Shown: positions 44,479-53,852, counted from the first letter of the stretch. The stretch is 64,000 nucleotides of DNA from Candidatus Thioglobus sp. (GCA_004212795.1 SHBR01000002.1:1-64000); one strand, 5' to 3'. The notes: generated from the letters alone by a model not told the origin. Program-made: numbers and translations.

Positions 44479-45513
44479 ATGCGCTACCAGCCATTAGGTC
44501 ACACGGGAATAGATGTTTCCATAATCTGCCTGGGCACCATGACATGGGGCGAGCAAAACACTCCAAAGGAAGGGTTCGACCAGATGGATCACGCCCTAGA
44601 GACCGGTGTTAATTTTTTTGACACCGCCGAGATGTATCCGGTCGACGTGCGCGCCGAGACCTATGGGCATACCGAAAGTATTATTGGCGATTGGATGTCT
44701 GAAAGAGCTTGCCGAAAAGACATTATTCTCGCCAGTAAGGTTTGTGGTCCCGGCAGACATCACGTCCGTAATGGGGATACGCGATTTGATCGAAAGACCA
44801 TTCATGAGGCGTGTGAAGGCAGCTTAAGTCGTCTTCAAACCGACTATATCGATTTATATCAGCTTCATTGGCCGGACCGCGGCTGGACTGACTTTAAAAG
44901 TTTGGGACAAACCGACCACATTGAAGACGTGGGCGCCAATCGGGATGAAACCATCGCTGCGCTGGATGAACTAGTGCAGGCAGGCAAGATCCGAAGTTGG
45001 GGTGTTTCAAACGAAAGCGCTTGGGGGCTGATGGACTACATTCAAAGATCGGATGCCAATCAATCGCCGAGACCCGTCGGCATTCAAAACGCATACAGCC
45101 TCCTCAATAGAAAGTTTGAGTTAGCGCTTGCCGAGGTTGCCATTCGTGAAGATATCGGTCTTCTCGCCTACGCCCCTATTGCAGCAGGCGTACTGACCGG
45201 AAAATATCTTGATAATGCCAGCCCCGAAGGCGCCCGCAATACCTTATGGCCCTCAAATACCCGCTATTTTTCTGAACAATCAATCGCGGCAACCCGCGCT
45301 TATATCGAGCTTGCAGCCGAAATTGGGATTGCGCCAGAAGTCTTAGCTCACGCCTTCGTGCTCAAGCAGAAATTTTTGACGGCCTCGATTGTCGGCGCCA
45401 CCCAAATTTGGCATCTTGATCAGGCGTTCGCGGCATTGGATGTGGCACTCGATGAGAATACATGGAGTCAGCTTGAAACATTGCACCGCAAGTTTCTTGT
45501 GCCAGCGCCCTGA
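44479..45513 (+). CDS. tas: NADP-dependent aldo-keto reductase (Tas-like)
   Basis: Cytosolic TIM-barrel reductase of 344 aa. The family markers are LGTMTWGEQN, FFDTAEMYPV (catalytic Asp and Tyr), ASKVCGPG (Lys) and the catalytic His in YQLHWPDRG; the C-terminal IVGATQIWHLDQAF binds cofactor. AEMYPV followed by GHTESIIGDWM is the Tas subtype. It stands alone, convergent with the ltaE-like gene. Physiological substrate unknown. Confidence 0.88.
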   Translation: MRYQPLGHTGIDVSIICLGTMTWGEQNTPKEGFDQMDHALETGVNFFDTAEMYPVDVRAETYGHTESIIGDWMSERACRKDIILASKVCGPGRHHVRNGDTRFDRKTIHEACEGSLSRLQTDYIDLYQLHWPDRGWTDFKSLGQTDHIEDVGANRDETIAALDELVQAGKIRSWGVSNESAWGLMDYIQRSDANQSPRPVGIQNAYSLLNRKFELALAEVAIREDIGLLAYAPIAAGVLTGKYLDNASPEGARNTLWPSNTRYFSEQSIAATRAYIELAAEIGIAPEVLAHAFVLKQKFLTASIVGATQIWHLDQAFAALDVALDENTWSQLETLHRKFLVPAP

Positions 45514-45551
45514 AATAAGTTACCCACCTGGCAGATACAACTCTCAACCTA

Positions 45552-46595
45552 TCAATCTGGTCCGCATTGGCCCCCAATCAGTTTCAGCAAATCGTCAACC
45601 TGGGACTCGGTGGTATTCCAGGCCGTAACGAAGCGCACCGCCTTGCCATCAAGTTCTTCATCATTGATAGAGACATGTTGGGCCCACAGCTTCTCGATTA
45701 AATCCGTTGGAATTTTTACAAATACTTCGTTCGACTCGGTTGGGTATGCCAATTCAAGACCCGGAAGTCTTGCCATCCCCTTGCTCAAGCGCTGCGCCAT
45801 CGCATTGGCGTGACGCGCATTTCGCAACCAGACGTCGTTCGATAAATAACCGGTAAATTGCGATGAGATAAATCGACTCTTCGACACGAGCTGACCGGCA
45901 CGTTTCTGAAGAAAGGGGAAGTCTCCGACCAGTTCTGGCTTAAAAAATACAACCGCCTCGGCCGCCAAACAGCCGTTTTTTGTACCGCCAAAAGACAACA
46001 CATCGATGCCTGCTTGCCAGGTCATCTGTGCAGGCGTTACGCCGAGCGTCGCTATAGCGTTTGCGAAGCGGGCACCATCCATGTGCATATGGAGACTATG
46101 CGCGTGGGCCACTGAGGTAATCGACCGAATCTCGTCAAGCGAGTACACCGTTCCAGACTCACACGCCTGCGTAATACTGACCGTTGCGGGTTGTGCGTGA
46201 TGGACATTCCCTGCGCCATAGATCGTTCTCTCTAGCGACTCTGCACTGATGCGACCATTCTCGCCCGGTATATCAACAATCTTCGCGCCTCCTGTAAACA
46301 TCTCGGGCGCACCACATTCATCAGTATTAATGTGCGCGAGCTCATGACAATAAATCTTCCCAAACACAGGCGTCAATGTGGACAACGCCAAAGCATTCGC
46401 TGCGGTGCCCGTTGTAAGCGGGAAAACCGTGACCGGCGTTTCAAAAATTTCCTGTAATCGAACGGTAAGTTCTTTGGTCCACGGGTCATCGCCATACGAT
46501 GGACTGTTGTCCTCATTGGCTTGGATCAGCGCGTCCATAACCTCCGGACATGCACTCGAGACGTTATCGGACATAAAGTTACTTTTTGAAGACAT
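45552..46595 (-). CDS. ltaE: Threonine aldolase-like PLP enzyme
   Basis: PLP-dependent fold-type I enzyme of 347 aa resembling low-specificity threonine aldolase. HMDGARFANAI is the conserved segment near residue 173 and LSFGGTKNGCLAAEAV contains the PLP Lys (about 207). Aldolases of this type split beta-hydroxy-alpha-amino acids into glycine and an aldehyde. It is the last gene of the doe/eut minus-strand operon, 32 bp after DoeA. Hydroxyectoine breakdown would yield 3-hydroxy-2,4-diaminobutyrate, a beta-hydroxy-alpha-amino acid, so it may act on that. The symbol is for the family. Confidence 0.84.
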   Translation of the reverse strand: MSSKSNFMSDNVSSACPEVMDALIQANEDNSPSYGDDPWTKELTVRLQEIFETPVTVFPLTTGTAANALALSTLTPVFGKIYCHELAHINTDECGAPEMFTGGAKIVDIPGENGRISAESLERTIYGAGNVHHAQPATVSITQACESGTVYSLDEIRSITSVAHAHSLHMHMDGARFANAIATLGVTPAQMTWQAGIDVLSFGGTKNGCLAAEAVVFFKPELVGDFPFLQKRAGQLVSKSRFISSQFTGYLSNDVWLRNARHANAMAQRLSKGMARLPGLELAYPTESNEVFVKIPTDLIEKLWAQHVSINDEELDGKAVRFVTAWNTTESQVDDLLKLIGGQCGPD

Positions 46596-46627
46596 CGTAC
46601 GGAATTCCTAAGATTAAAAACCGAAAC

Positions 46628-47809
46628 TTAATCGATCACGATCAATTCCCGGTGAACATCGCAAAGACGCTCGCCGCCATTTTCTGTCACCACAAATGGC
46701 TCAGAAACGGCTGCGCCAATCGACTCTAGCCAGACACCCGATTGAAAATGAAAACACATACCGCTTTGCAGCACTGTTTTATCCCCCGGACGAAGACTTG
46801 CCGTTCGCTCACCCCAATCTGGCGGATAATTGACGCCGATCGAATAACCGACCCGACTTTCTTTTTGGTAACCGTTGCGATTGAGCACTTTCTGCCACAC
46901 CGCCTCAACAGCTTCGCAGGTGACGCCTGGTCGCGCAACGTCTAACGCTGCATCAACGCCTTCCACAATCGTCTCGGTTAATTTGGTGACATCCGCTGGT
47001 GGCCGTCCCAGATAAAGTGTGCGCGTCAACGGAGCCTGATAATGATGCCGCGCACCGCCCAACTCCATCATCACCAACGTATCGTTGGGTAAAGGATGTT
47101 CCGACCATGTCAGGTGAGGCGTGCTGGTGCCCTCACCGACCTGTATCAGGGGGCACAAGCTTGAGTAATTTCCATATCGCCCCTCAACTCCCATAACCTG
47201 AGCGTGATAGACCTCTGCAATGATCTCGTATTCCGGCACCCCCGGCGCGACCTTTTCAATCGCCCGATTCATAACCGCGCTCACGGTCTGTCCGGCCTCA
47301 CGCATATAAGCAAGCTCAGCATCTGATTTGACTAAACGCTCCCAATTCACCAACTGCTTTGTGTCACTAATTTTTGCATTGGGGAGCCCTTCTGAGAGAT
47401 GCGCATGCGCGCGGGCGGTGTAGTAGTGGGCGTCGAGTTCGACGCCAATGCGATGGCTTGCCCAGCCACGCCGGGTGATCAGTTCCGCCAGATCATCATA
47501 GGGATGTTCAGTCGGGTGATGAATTAAGGTCTCGGAGAAGGTGGTGATGTTTTCAGGCGGCATATCGGTGGTGATATGGGCGGCTTTCGCGTCCTGCGGA
47601 CGACCAAACCAAATAGGCGCCTCTTCTTCAAGGTGAAGCAAAACAGCTTGGGGCGTATAAAAAGACCATCCGTCAAATCCAGTCAGCCAATTCATATTCG
47701 CTGGGTCCTGGCAAATAATCAAATCAAAGCCTTGCTCTGCCATGCTTTGCTTAGTCTGAGCAATTCGACGGTCGTATTCAGACTTGGGGAACGGTTTGGT
47801 GTAATTCAT
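46628..47809 (-). CDS. doeA: Ectoine hydrolase
   Basis: M24-family (Xaa-Pro peptidase fold) enzyme of 393 aa that opens the ectoine or hydroxyectoine ring to the N-acetylated diaminobutyrate. ICQDPANMNWLTGFDGWSFYTPQ near residue 35 is strongly DoeA/EutD-like, as is VMMELGGARHHYQAPLTRTLYLG. The usual aminopeptidase metal residues are partly changed, as expected in DoeA. It is 43 bp downstream of doeB in the same operon. Confidence 0.88.
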   Translation of the reverse strand: MNYTKPFPKSEYDRRIAQTKQSMAEQGFDLIICQDPANMNWLTGFDGWSFYTPQAVLLHLEEEAPIWFGRPQDAKAAHITTDMPPENITTFSETLIHHPTEHPYDDLAELITRRGWASHRIGVELDAHYYTARAHAHLSEGLPNAKISDTKQLVNWERLVKSDAELAYMREAGQTVSAVMNRAIEKVAPGVPEYEIIAEVYHAQVMGVEGRYGNYSSLCPLIQVGEGTSTPHLTWSEHPLPNDTLVMMELGGARHHYQAPLTRTLYLGRPPADVTKLTETIVEGVDAALDVARPGVTCEAVEAVWQKVLNRNGYQKESRVGYSIGVNYPPDWGERTASLRPGDKTVLQSGMCFHFQSGVWLESIGAAVSEPFVVTENGGERLCDVHRELIVID

Positions 47810-47852
47810 ATGTTCTCGGTAACGTTGGTTTGAGTCTCAGAAAAACTGATGC

Positions 47853-48845
47853 TTAATCGACGATGGTCGCAATCACTGCCAAAAAATCACCCGGACGAAT
47901 CAAACAGGGGAAGTGTCTTCCCATAAAAATGCCGTCTACTTTAGACCGGCACTCAACAGGTGTCGTACCCGTCCTATCGGTGTCGTGAATCACGGCCAGA
48001 ATATCGCCCGCGTTAATTTTAGCGCCAAGATCATGGCGCATCTCAATCAGTCCCCGATGCTCGGAAGTAATAAAACATTCCGGATTCATCGTATCGAGAT
48101 TGACAGACGCTCCTCGCTCCACATCACCCGCAAGAATACCGGCATGCTTTAAAACGTTTGAAATACCCCGTCGGGCAATTTGCACACTCGTTGCACTTGC
48201 AGAACCACCGCCACCCAACTCAGTGCTGACAAAAACCTTGCCCTGATTTTCGGCAGCGGTGTCGTATAAGTGGGCCGCATCAGGCTCAAGCAACATCAGC
48301 GTATATGGCGCATTAAATGCCTCCACCGCAGAAACGCAGCGCGCCTGTTGACCCTTGTCATCCAGGATATGTGCGGCTCCAAATGGCAAAAACTCCATCG
48401 TCTTGCCTCCTGAATGAATGTCAATCACAACGTCAGCCATCGGCAGCAATGTACGAGAAAAAAAGTCCGCGATGATCTGCGTGATCGTGCCATCGGGATC
48501 ACCCGGAAAAACCCTGTTCATATTTCCGCCATCAATCCAGGAGGTACGCTTACCCGCTGTAAAAGCCGGGTAGTTCATTGCTGGCACGATGATGACGCGA
48601 CCACTGATGTCATCCGCACTCAGCGAGTGCGTCATTCCCCAGAGTGCAATCGGCCCCTCGTATTCATCACCATGATTGGCGCCTGTGAGCAAAGCTGTCG
48701 GTCCGTTTCCATTTTTTATTACCGTAATCGGCACCATTACGGCCCCCCAGCCGGAGTCGTCACCTGAATAGGGCACCTTTAGAAATCCATGCTGGACACC
48801 GTCCCGCTCAAAATCCACTGTTGGATGAATTGGGTTATCTCTCAT
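47853..48845 (-). CDS. doeB: N-acetyl-L-2,4-diaminobutyrate deacetylase
   Basis: Zn-dependent deacetylase of 330 aa from the succinylglutamate desuccinylase/aspartoacylase fold. Metal residues are visible in LTGANHGDEYEGP (His and Glu) and VVIDIHSGGKTMEFLP (His). MNYPAFTAGKRTSWIDGGNMNRVFPG is highly characteristic of DoeB/EutE. It removes the acetyl group left by DoeA, giving diaminobutyrate (or its 3-hydroxy form). It is 61 bp downstream of the first PhyH gene in the operon. Confidence 0.9.
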   Translation of the reverse strand: MRDNPIHPTVDFERDGVQHGFLKVPYSGDDSGWGAVMVPITVIKNGNGPTALLTGANHGDEYEGPIALWGMTHSLSADDISGRVIIVPAMNYPAFTAGKRTSWIDGGNMNRVFPGDPDGTITQIIADFFSRTLLPMADVVIDIHSGGKTMEFLPFGAAHILDDKGQQARCVSAVEAFNAPYTLMLLEPDAAHLYDTAAENQGKVFVSTELGGGGSASATSVQIARRGISNVLKHAGILAGDVERGASVNLDTMNPECFITSEHRGLIEMRHDLGAKINAGDILAVIHDTDRTGTTPVECRSKVDGIFMGRHFPCLIRPGDFLAVIATIVD

Positions 48846-48906
48846 TTTTGATTCCTATTTCTATAAAAAGCGATCGCTTAAGCAGACAAGATCCTGACCA
48901 TTTGCG

Positions 48907-49815
48907 TCAAGCGGACACCCCATTCCGAACTGGTTCTACCTCTTTTTCCTGATGGGCAAATATTGACGTGTACCCGTCTGACCAATCGGGCGGCATCGGC
49001 ACGAGGAGTTCCTCATGATGTGCGTAGCCTGGTTCCTTACCTCTCACTAACCTGCCATAGCGTGAACTCGGGTAGGCCGGCGCAGTATAGGGAATCGCAT
49101 CAGCCGCTGAATACGTAATCACCAATACCGGGCGACCTTTGCTACTGAGATTTGGTTTAGATCCGTGAATGGTACGGCTATGATGGACGCTCACCGTGCC
49201 TGCCGGACCTGTGAGCGCGATAGGCTTTCGCGCTACCGTAGCTAAATCGCGCTCCCGGATTGCGCCCGTCCAGTTTCCCGAGTCGTCATAATGCTCGAAA
49301 ATAGGGCCGAGATGACTACCGGGATAAACCTCAAGCGGGCCCTGCTCGGCAGTGACGTCCTCAAGGAAAACCAGAAACTGCAAAGTCCCGGCGTGCGTAT
49401 GCGGATAAAAAACAAGATCTTGATGCCTCTTGACCTCAGAGCCGCCACCCGCCCACTTATAGTTCAGCATGATTTCCCGAAAACGGACGTTAGGGCCCAG
49501 CAGATCGGCGGCAATATCCGGAATGACTGAATCGACACATATTCCCCAAAAGTCAGGATCGAGATCGTCACAATAGGCCGCACGCCGTAATCGGGGATGA
49601 TCTGCACTATGATCATGCTCGAGATCAATCTCCTTCGAGGAAGCCGTTAATGTGCGCGTTGCTTCAACTATTCGCTTCGCAGCTCCACGAAGATGATCTA
49701 GCTCATCAACATTAATCAACGACGGAAAATTAAGGTATCCGTGTTCGTAATAATGCTGACGTTGATCCTGATCCAAAAACGTTGGCGTGTGGGTATAAAT
49801 TTCATTCAGTTTCAT
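48907..49815 (-). CDS. Phytanoyl-CoA dioxygenase (PhyH) family protein
   Basis: Fe(II)/2-oxoglutarate dioxygenase of 302 aa. The iron-binding His-x-Asp is in VKRHQDLVFYPHTHAG and the distal His in VSVHHSRTIHGSKPN; the Arg expected for 2-oxoglutarate follows (GRPVLVITYSAA). The EctD hydroxylase signature is not seen, so it is not ectoine hydroxylase. Within the eut operon it might oxidise a hydroxyectoine-related or N-alkylated substrate. Paired with a second PhyH gene 28 bp upstream. Confidence 0.85.
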   Translation of the reverse strand: MKLNEIYTHTPTFLDQDQRQHYYEHGYLNFPSLINVDELDHLRGAAKRIVEATRTLTASSKEIDLEHDHSADHPRLRRAAYCDDLDPDFWGICVDSVIPDIAADLLGPNVRFREIMLNYKWAGGGSEVKRHQDLVFYPHTHAGTLQFLVFLEDVTAEQGPLEVYPGSHLGPIFEHYDDSGNWTGAIRERDLATVARKPIALTGPAGTVSVHHSRTIHGSKPNLSSKGRPVLVITYSAADAIPYTAPAYPSSRYGRLVRGKEPGYAHHEELLVPMPPDWSDGYTSIFAHQEKEVEPVRNGVSA

Positions 49816-49843
49816 TTGTCTGTCTCAATATTGAATCTTTACT

Positions 49844-50632
49844 TCATGAAATACTGTCTTCAAAACTGTTGCGTCCACAAACGTCAACACCGCGCATCAA
49901 ATAAAGAGGTGGCCTGTGGATTTTCTTTAGCTCCGTCGCATCAATGCCAGGATACGGATCCGAAGAATTTCGCTCCTCCTCAATCTCTCGGTCATAAAAG
50001 GAGGTGGTGGGCATGAATCTCAACGTCATCCCGCGACGCGGTTGGTCTGATCTGTTTGGCTCTGATCCATGAACGAGATAAACGTCGTGCAACGACATTT
50101 GTCCTGCTTCCATCACCATATCCACCGCATCCGATTCTTCAAACTCTTTAGGCGCGAGTTCCTCGTTTAATGCGAGACCGGGCATATTGTTGACTTCGTG
50201 TTGTCTCAAACTTTTCTCCCGATGGGATCCCGGGATCACACGGAGACATCCATTACGAGGCGTCGCGTCATCGATAGCCATCCAGACAGTACAAGTCGCT
50301 AAAGGTCGCATCGCCCAATATTTACCATCCTGGTGCCAGGGGGTTCGACTTCCCACTTTTGCTGGCTTTGCAAAAAAACTTGAATTCCAAAGCGCAAAAT
50401 TCTCTCCGAGAATCTGCCCAACCATATCCAGAATGATCTCGTCTTGAGCGACTTCCAGGAAACCCGGCTCTAAAGGCAGCAACGCCGGACAGTAATCCGA
50501 AAACGCAGGATAGCGCTCGATAAATTGACTGTGCATGGCTCGAATCTTGGCTAAAGTCGTATTGCTCAACCGATAATCGGGAATAACAAAACCTTCTTCA
50601 TGATACCGGGCTAATTCTTCATTGGTTAACAT
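49844..50632 (-). CDS. Phytanoyl-CoA dioxygenase (PhyH) family protein
   Basis: Second Fe(II)/2-oxoglutarate dioxygenase, 262 aa. The iron-binding motif is TPWHQDGKYWAM and the distal His lies in SLHDVYLVHGSEPNRS; RRGMTLRFMPTT carries the 2-oxoglutarate Arg. NGCLRVIPGSHREK is standard for the PhyH family. It is clearly not a copy of the neighbouring PhyH, differing in length and in most residues. Function is unknown; the context is ectoine breakdown. Confidence 0.85.
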   Translation of the reverse strand: MLTNEELARYHEEGFVIPDYRLSNTTLAKIRAMHSQFIERYPAFSDYCPALLPLEPGFLEVAQDEIILDMVGQILGENFALWNSSFFAKPAKVGSRTPWHQDGKYWAMRPLATCTVWMAIDDATPRNGCLRVIPGSHREKSLRQHEVNNMPGLALNEELAPKEFEESDAVDMVMEAGQMSLHDVYLVHGSEPNRSDQPRRGMTLRFMPTTSFYDREIEEERNSSDPYPGIDATELKKIHRPPLYLMRGVDVCGRNSFEDSIS

Positions 50633-50664
50633 TACGATCTACCCTCAAAGTCAAATTAAATACG

Positions 50665-51462
50665 CTACGACAACTTCATTTTTAGCAACGTGCCGTAGCC
50701 ATTGATCGGAGCCTCATAGCCAGCCGTCCGAACAGACTCCCAGAAAAGTGCCTGATTGGCCGAGACCACCGGCTTATTTAACTCACGCTCAATCTCATCG
50801 ATCACATCCACCGCGCGTATCGCGGTACAGGAGATAAAAAGCGCTTCGGCATCATCCCGATCGGCCTCTTTTGCAGCACGGATAATCGCTTCGACGGGTA
50901 TACGAGCCATATCATTGTCATCCGCAAAATGAAAACTTGTCGTTGCAGTGACACGAGGTCCACGCGCCTCGATATAGCGCACCAGGGATTCGTTAACATC
51001 CGGCGTATAAGGCGTTAACACGGCAATTTGCTTCGCATCGAACTGCTGTAAGGCTCTCAATCCTGCCGTAATGGGTGTAACGACCGGGATATTTGGCCGA
51101 ACCGTTCGAATATTGTCAGCGACTGTGTCATATCCCATTGCGGCGGTTCCGGAAGTGCAGCAATAAACCATGGCATCCAATCGTCCATCAGGGATAATCA
51201 ATGACGCCGCATCTGCCAATCGAGGACCCATTGTTCTCAGATTCTCGACAGTGCATGGATTAACATTAAGAATTCTTGACACATAAATCGCGACGTCATC
51301 ACTGGGACGCATATTCATAAAATCGCGCTCAACGACGTAGTCACTTGCCAGCGCTATTAATCCGATCCGGTATCGACCCGGTCCATTATCAAGAATCGTC
51401 GGTGCCGTTAGTGGATTAGAGACAAAATCTGTTTCGATAGATGATGATAAAGCTGAACTCAT
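50665..51462 (-). CDS. eutA: EutA-like Asp/Glu racemase-fold protein
   Basis: Protein of 265 aa in the maleate isomerase/arylmalonate decarboxylase branch of the Asp/Glu racemase superfamily. The two active-site cysteines are in VYCCTSGTAAMGYD and LFISCTAIRAVDVI. VVTPITAGLRALQQFDAKQIAVLTPYTPDVN and KPVVSANQALFWESVRTAGY match EutA of ectoine-utilisation operons. EutA is needed for hydroxyectoine use, possibly for stereochemical inversion. It is 32 bp upstream of the second PhyH gene. Confidence 0.84.
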   Translation of the reverse strand: MSSALSSSIETDFVSNPLTAPTILDNGPGRYRIGLIALASDYVVERDFMNMRPSDDVAIYVSRILNVNPCTVENLRTMGPRLADAASLIIPDGRLDAMVYCCTSGTAAMGYDTVADNIRTVRPNIPVVTPITAGLRALQQFDAKQIAVLTPYTPDVNESLVRYIEARGPRVTATTSFHFADDNDMARIPVEAIIRAAKEADRDDAEALFISCTAIRAVDVIDEIERELNKPVVSANQALFWESVRTAGYEAPINGYGTLLKMKLS

Positions 51463-51480
51463 AATGTATTCCTGTCGATG

Positions 51481-52689
51481 TTATCCGAGCACTTTGGATA
51501 AGTCCTCACACAAATCCTCTGGATCCTCCAGCCCCACTGAAAGGCGGTATACGCCATCTCCAGCGAAGTCACGATAGGCACTTAACTGCTCGCCCGAAAG
51601 CGAATACGTGGATGCCATTAATTCGTCCGTATCCATCCAGCAAATCAAGCTTCGATGATGTCCAAGCGACACGGCATAGTGAATCACCTCAAGCGTTGAC
51701 ATCATTTTTTGTGCGCAATTCGCGCCGTTTTCAATTTGAAAAGAAAGCATGCCCGAGAAGTTATCCATCTGTTTTCGAGCCAAATCATGATGCGGATGGC
51801 TGGCGAGCCCGGGGTACAGCACTTTGGTCACTCTCGGGTGGGCCTCCAGAAATTGGGCTACTGCCAGAGCGTTCGACTCGTGAGCTTTCATTCGTAACGG
51901 CAATGTTGCGACACCCCGGTTAATCAACCACGCATTGAAGGGGCTGATGACACCGCCCACATGAATCTGTCCATCGGTCTCAATTGATCGCATATTTTCC
52001 TCTGAGCCAAGAACCGCGCCCCCCATTGCATCACCATGGCCACAGCAATACTTGGTCAATGAGTGAACAACATAATCTGCGCCTAGGGTAATGGGTCGCG
52101 TCGCAATCGGTGTTGCAAAAGTGGAGTCAATCGCCAGTCGAGCATTCTGGCGGTGAGTGATCTCAGCGACCGCTGCAATGTCTGTAATCCGAGTCGTTGG
52201 GTTAGCTGGAGTTTCTCCCCAAACCAGAACGGTCTCAGGCGTCACCGCACGCTCAACGGCATCAAGGTCGGAAAAATTAGCCGTCACCACCTCGACCCCC
52301 ATGCGAGAAAGATTATTTCGCGCAAGTTCTGCTGTACCCGGGTAATTCGTGTCACTCATTACCAATCGATCTCCAGACTTCAAAACGCTAAAAAGCACTG
52401 CAGACGTTGCCGCCATCCCCGAAGCAAAACATCTACAAGCTTCAGTCTGCTCAAGTACTGCCATTTTATCCTCCAGCTGCTGGACCGTAGGGTTACGCCA
52501 ACGACTGTAAATAAACGGCGCCTCTTCAGGGATGTCGTAGGCGGAAAACCCAACAGGCTCATCGAGCACGAATGTACTGGACATCACAATGTTTGGGGCA
52601 GAGGCACGGGTAACAGGATCCGGCGCTTCGCCGGCGTGAATCGCCAAGGTTTGCGTTTTTCTATTCTTTTGATCAGGTGTCTTAGTCAT
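51481..52689 (-). CDS. Trans-sulfuration family PLP enzyme
   Basis: PLP enzyme of 402 aa of the cystathionine gamma-synthase/methionine gamma-lyase family, first gene of the eut operon. The PLP Lys is in VVHSLTKYCCGHGDAMGG (about residue 213), and AIHAGEAPDPVTRASAPNI and FIYSRWRNPTVQQLEDKMA are the family's N-terminal motifs. YSRWRNPT replaces the usual YSRxxNPT. In an ectoine operon it may do an elimination or replacement on diaminobutyrate rather than on sulfur amino acids. It takes the place where EutB-type PLP enzymes occur in other species; that link is inference. Confidence 0.82.
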   Translation of the reverse strand: MTKTPDQKNRKTQTLAIHAGEAPDPVTRASAPNIVMSSTFVLDEPVGFSAYDIPEEAPFIYSRWRNPTVQQLEDKMAVLEQTEACRCFASGMAATSAVLFSVLKSGDRLVMSDTNYPGTAELARNNLSRMGVEVVTANFSDLDAVERAVTPETVLVWGETPANPTTRITDIAAVAEITHRQNARLAIDSTFATPIATRPITLGADYVVHSLTKYCCGHGDAMGGAVLGSEENMRSIETDGQIHVGGVISPFNAWLINRGVATLPLRMKAHESNALAVAQFLEAHPRVTKVLYPGLASHPHHDLARKQMDNFSGMLSFQIENGANCAQKMMSTLEVIHYAVSLGHHRSLICWMDTDELMASTYSLSGEQLSAYRDFAGDGVYRLSVGLEDPEDLCEDLSKVLG

Positions 52690-52853
52690 GGTAATCCCGT
52701 TGAGTAAACGTCAATGCTCGCTGTTTTTAGTTTTATACGAGTACAATTTTTCTTCTATCCAGAACACAAAAAAATTGCGCGGTCCGCGCCTTTGCGAAGC
52801 AGAATAGAGGAATAATCTAAACCATATCGTTTTCAAAGCGTCAGAATTTTCCT

Positions 52854-53852
52854 ATGAGCGACTACCTCAGCATCCATCTTGCAGTTCGCCCTCAAGCCGG
52901 CCCTATTACCCAAGGACTTTTTGAGCTTAAACGCCAACCGATACCCGAGATTAGAGGCGGCGAAGTCCTAATCAAACAAACGCATATGTCTCTTGATCCT
53001 GCCATGATCGGCTGGATGAGCGCTGATCGTGAAAGCTATATTCCGCGGGTTGAGCTGGGAGACGTGATGCGATCGGCCGGCATTGGAGTCATCGTCGATA
53101 GCAATCATCCAGACTTCTCGCCCGGAGACACAGTGCAAGGCATGCTGGGCTGGACTGAGTACAACGTAAGCAGGGGTAAAGGTCTAAATAAGGTCCCTTC
53201 AGGAAGCGATCCTGAGATGGTACTTGCTGTTTTCGCGCTACCGGGCTTGACTGCGACACAAGGGCTTTTTGGCTTTGCTGACCCAAAAGTGGGAGAAACC
53301 ATTGTCGTCACAGGCGCTGCGGGCTCGGTAGGATCGCTGGTGGGTCAGTTGGCCAAAGCGGATGGTCTAAAAGTTATTGGCGTCGCCGGTGACGATGAAA
53401 AATGTCAGTGGATCACAGACGCTCTCGGATTTGATGGCGCAATCAACTATAAAACTGATGACGTCACGTCGACGCTTAAGGATCTAACGCCCGAAGGTGT
53501 AGACATCTTTTTCGAAAATACTGGGGGGCCAATTCAGCAGCAGGTCTTCAACCGGATGAATGTACATGGCCGGATTATTGTCTGCGGCATGATTTCCGAT
53601 TACCTCAGCGCACAGCCGTCGCCCGGACCCAACTGGATACCCCTGATCAAAAAAAGAGTGACAATTCGCGGATTTGCCATGACTGATCATCTTGGCGATG
53701 TATCCAAGTTGCGCGCCAAATTAGCGCCTTATGTCAACGACGGAAAAATTAAGTTCCGCACTCATATATTGGAAGGGTTGGAATCAGCCCCTGAGGGGCT
53801 TAATTTATTTTTTAACGGTAGCAACCGGGGCAAACTCATTGTTCGGCTTTGA
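52854..53852 (+). CDS. Zinc-free MDR NADP-dependent oxidoreductase
   Basis: Medium-chain dehydrogenase/reductase of 332 aa without zinc ligands. GLTATQGLFGFADPKVGETIVVTGAAGSVGSLVGQLAK is the classic cofactor region of the prostaglandin/leukotriene reductase (CurA/YncB) branch, and the N-terminus uses LSLDPAMIGWM in the same style. Members reduce enones and related carbonyls with NADPH. Divergent from the eut operon across 164 bp, it may share its control region. Substrate unknown. Confidence 0.86.
   Translation: MSDYLSIHLAVRPQAGPITQGLFELKRQPIPEIRGGEVLIKQTHMSLDPAMIGWMSADRESYIPRVELGDVMRSAGIGVIVDSNHPDFSPGDTVQGMLGWTEYNVSRGKGLNKVPSGSDPEMVLAVFALPGLTATQGLFGFADPKVGETIVVTGAAGSVGSLVGQLAKADGLKVIGVAGDDEKCQWITDALGFDGAINYKTDDVTSTLKDLTPEGVDIFFENTGGPIQQQVFNRMNVHGRIIVCGMISDYLSAQPSPGPNWIPLIKKRVTIRGFAMTDHLGDVSKLRAKLAPYVNDGKIKFRTHILEGLESAPEGLNLFFNGSNRGKLIVRL

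Noticed and set aside
48907-50632. Calling one of the PhyH proteins ectoine hydroxylase (EctD)
   Set aside because: The EctD-specific iron-site signature is missing from both, and no ectABC synthesis genes are present.
52153-52707. 184-aa plus-strand ORF
   Set aside because: Shadow of the trans-sulfuration PLP gene.
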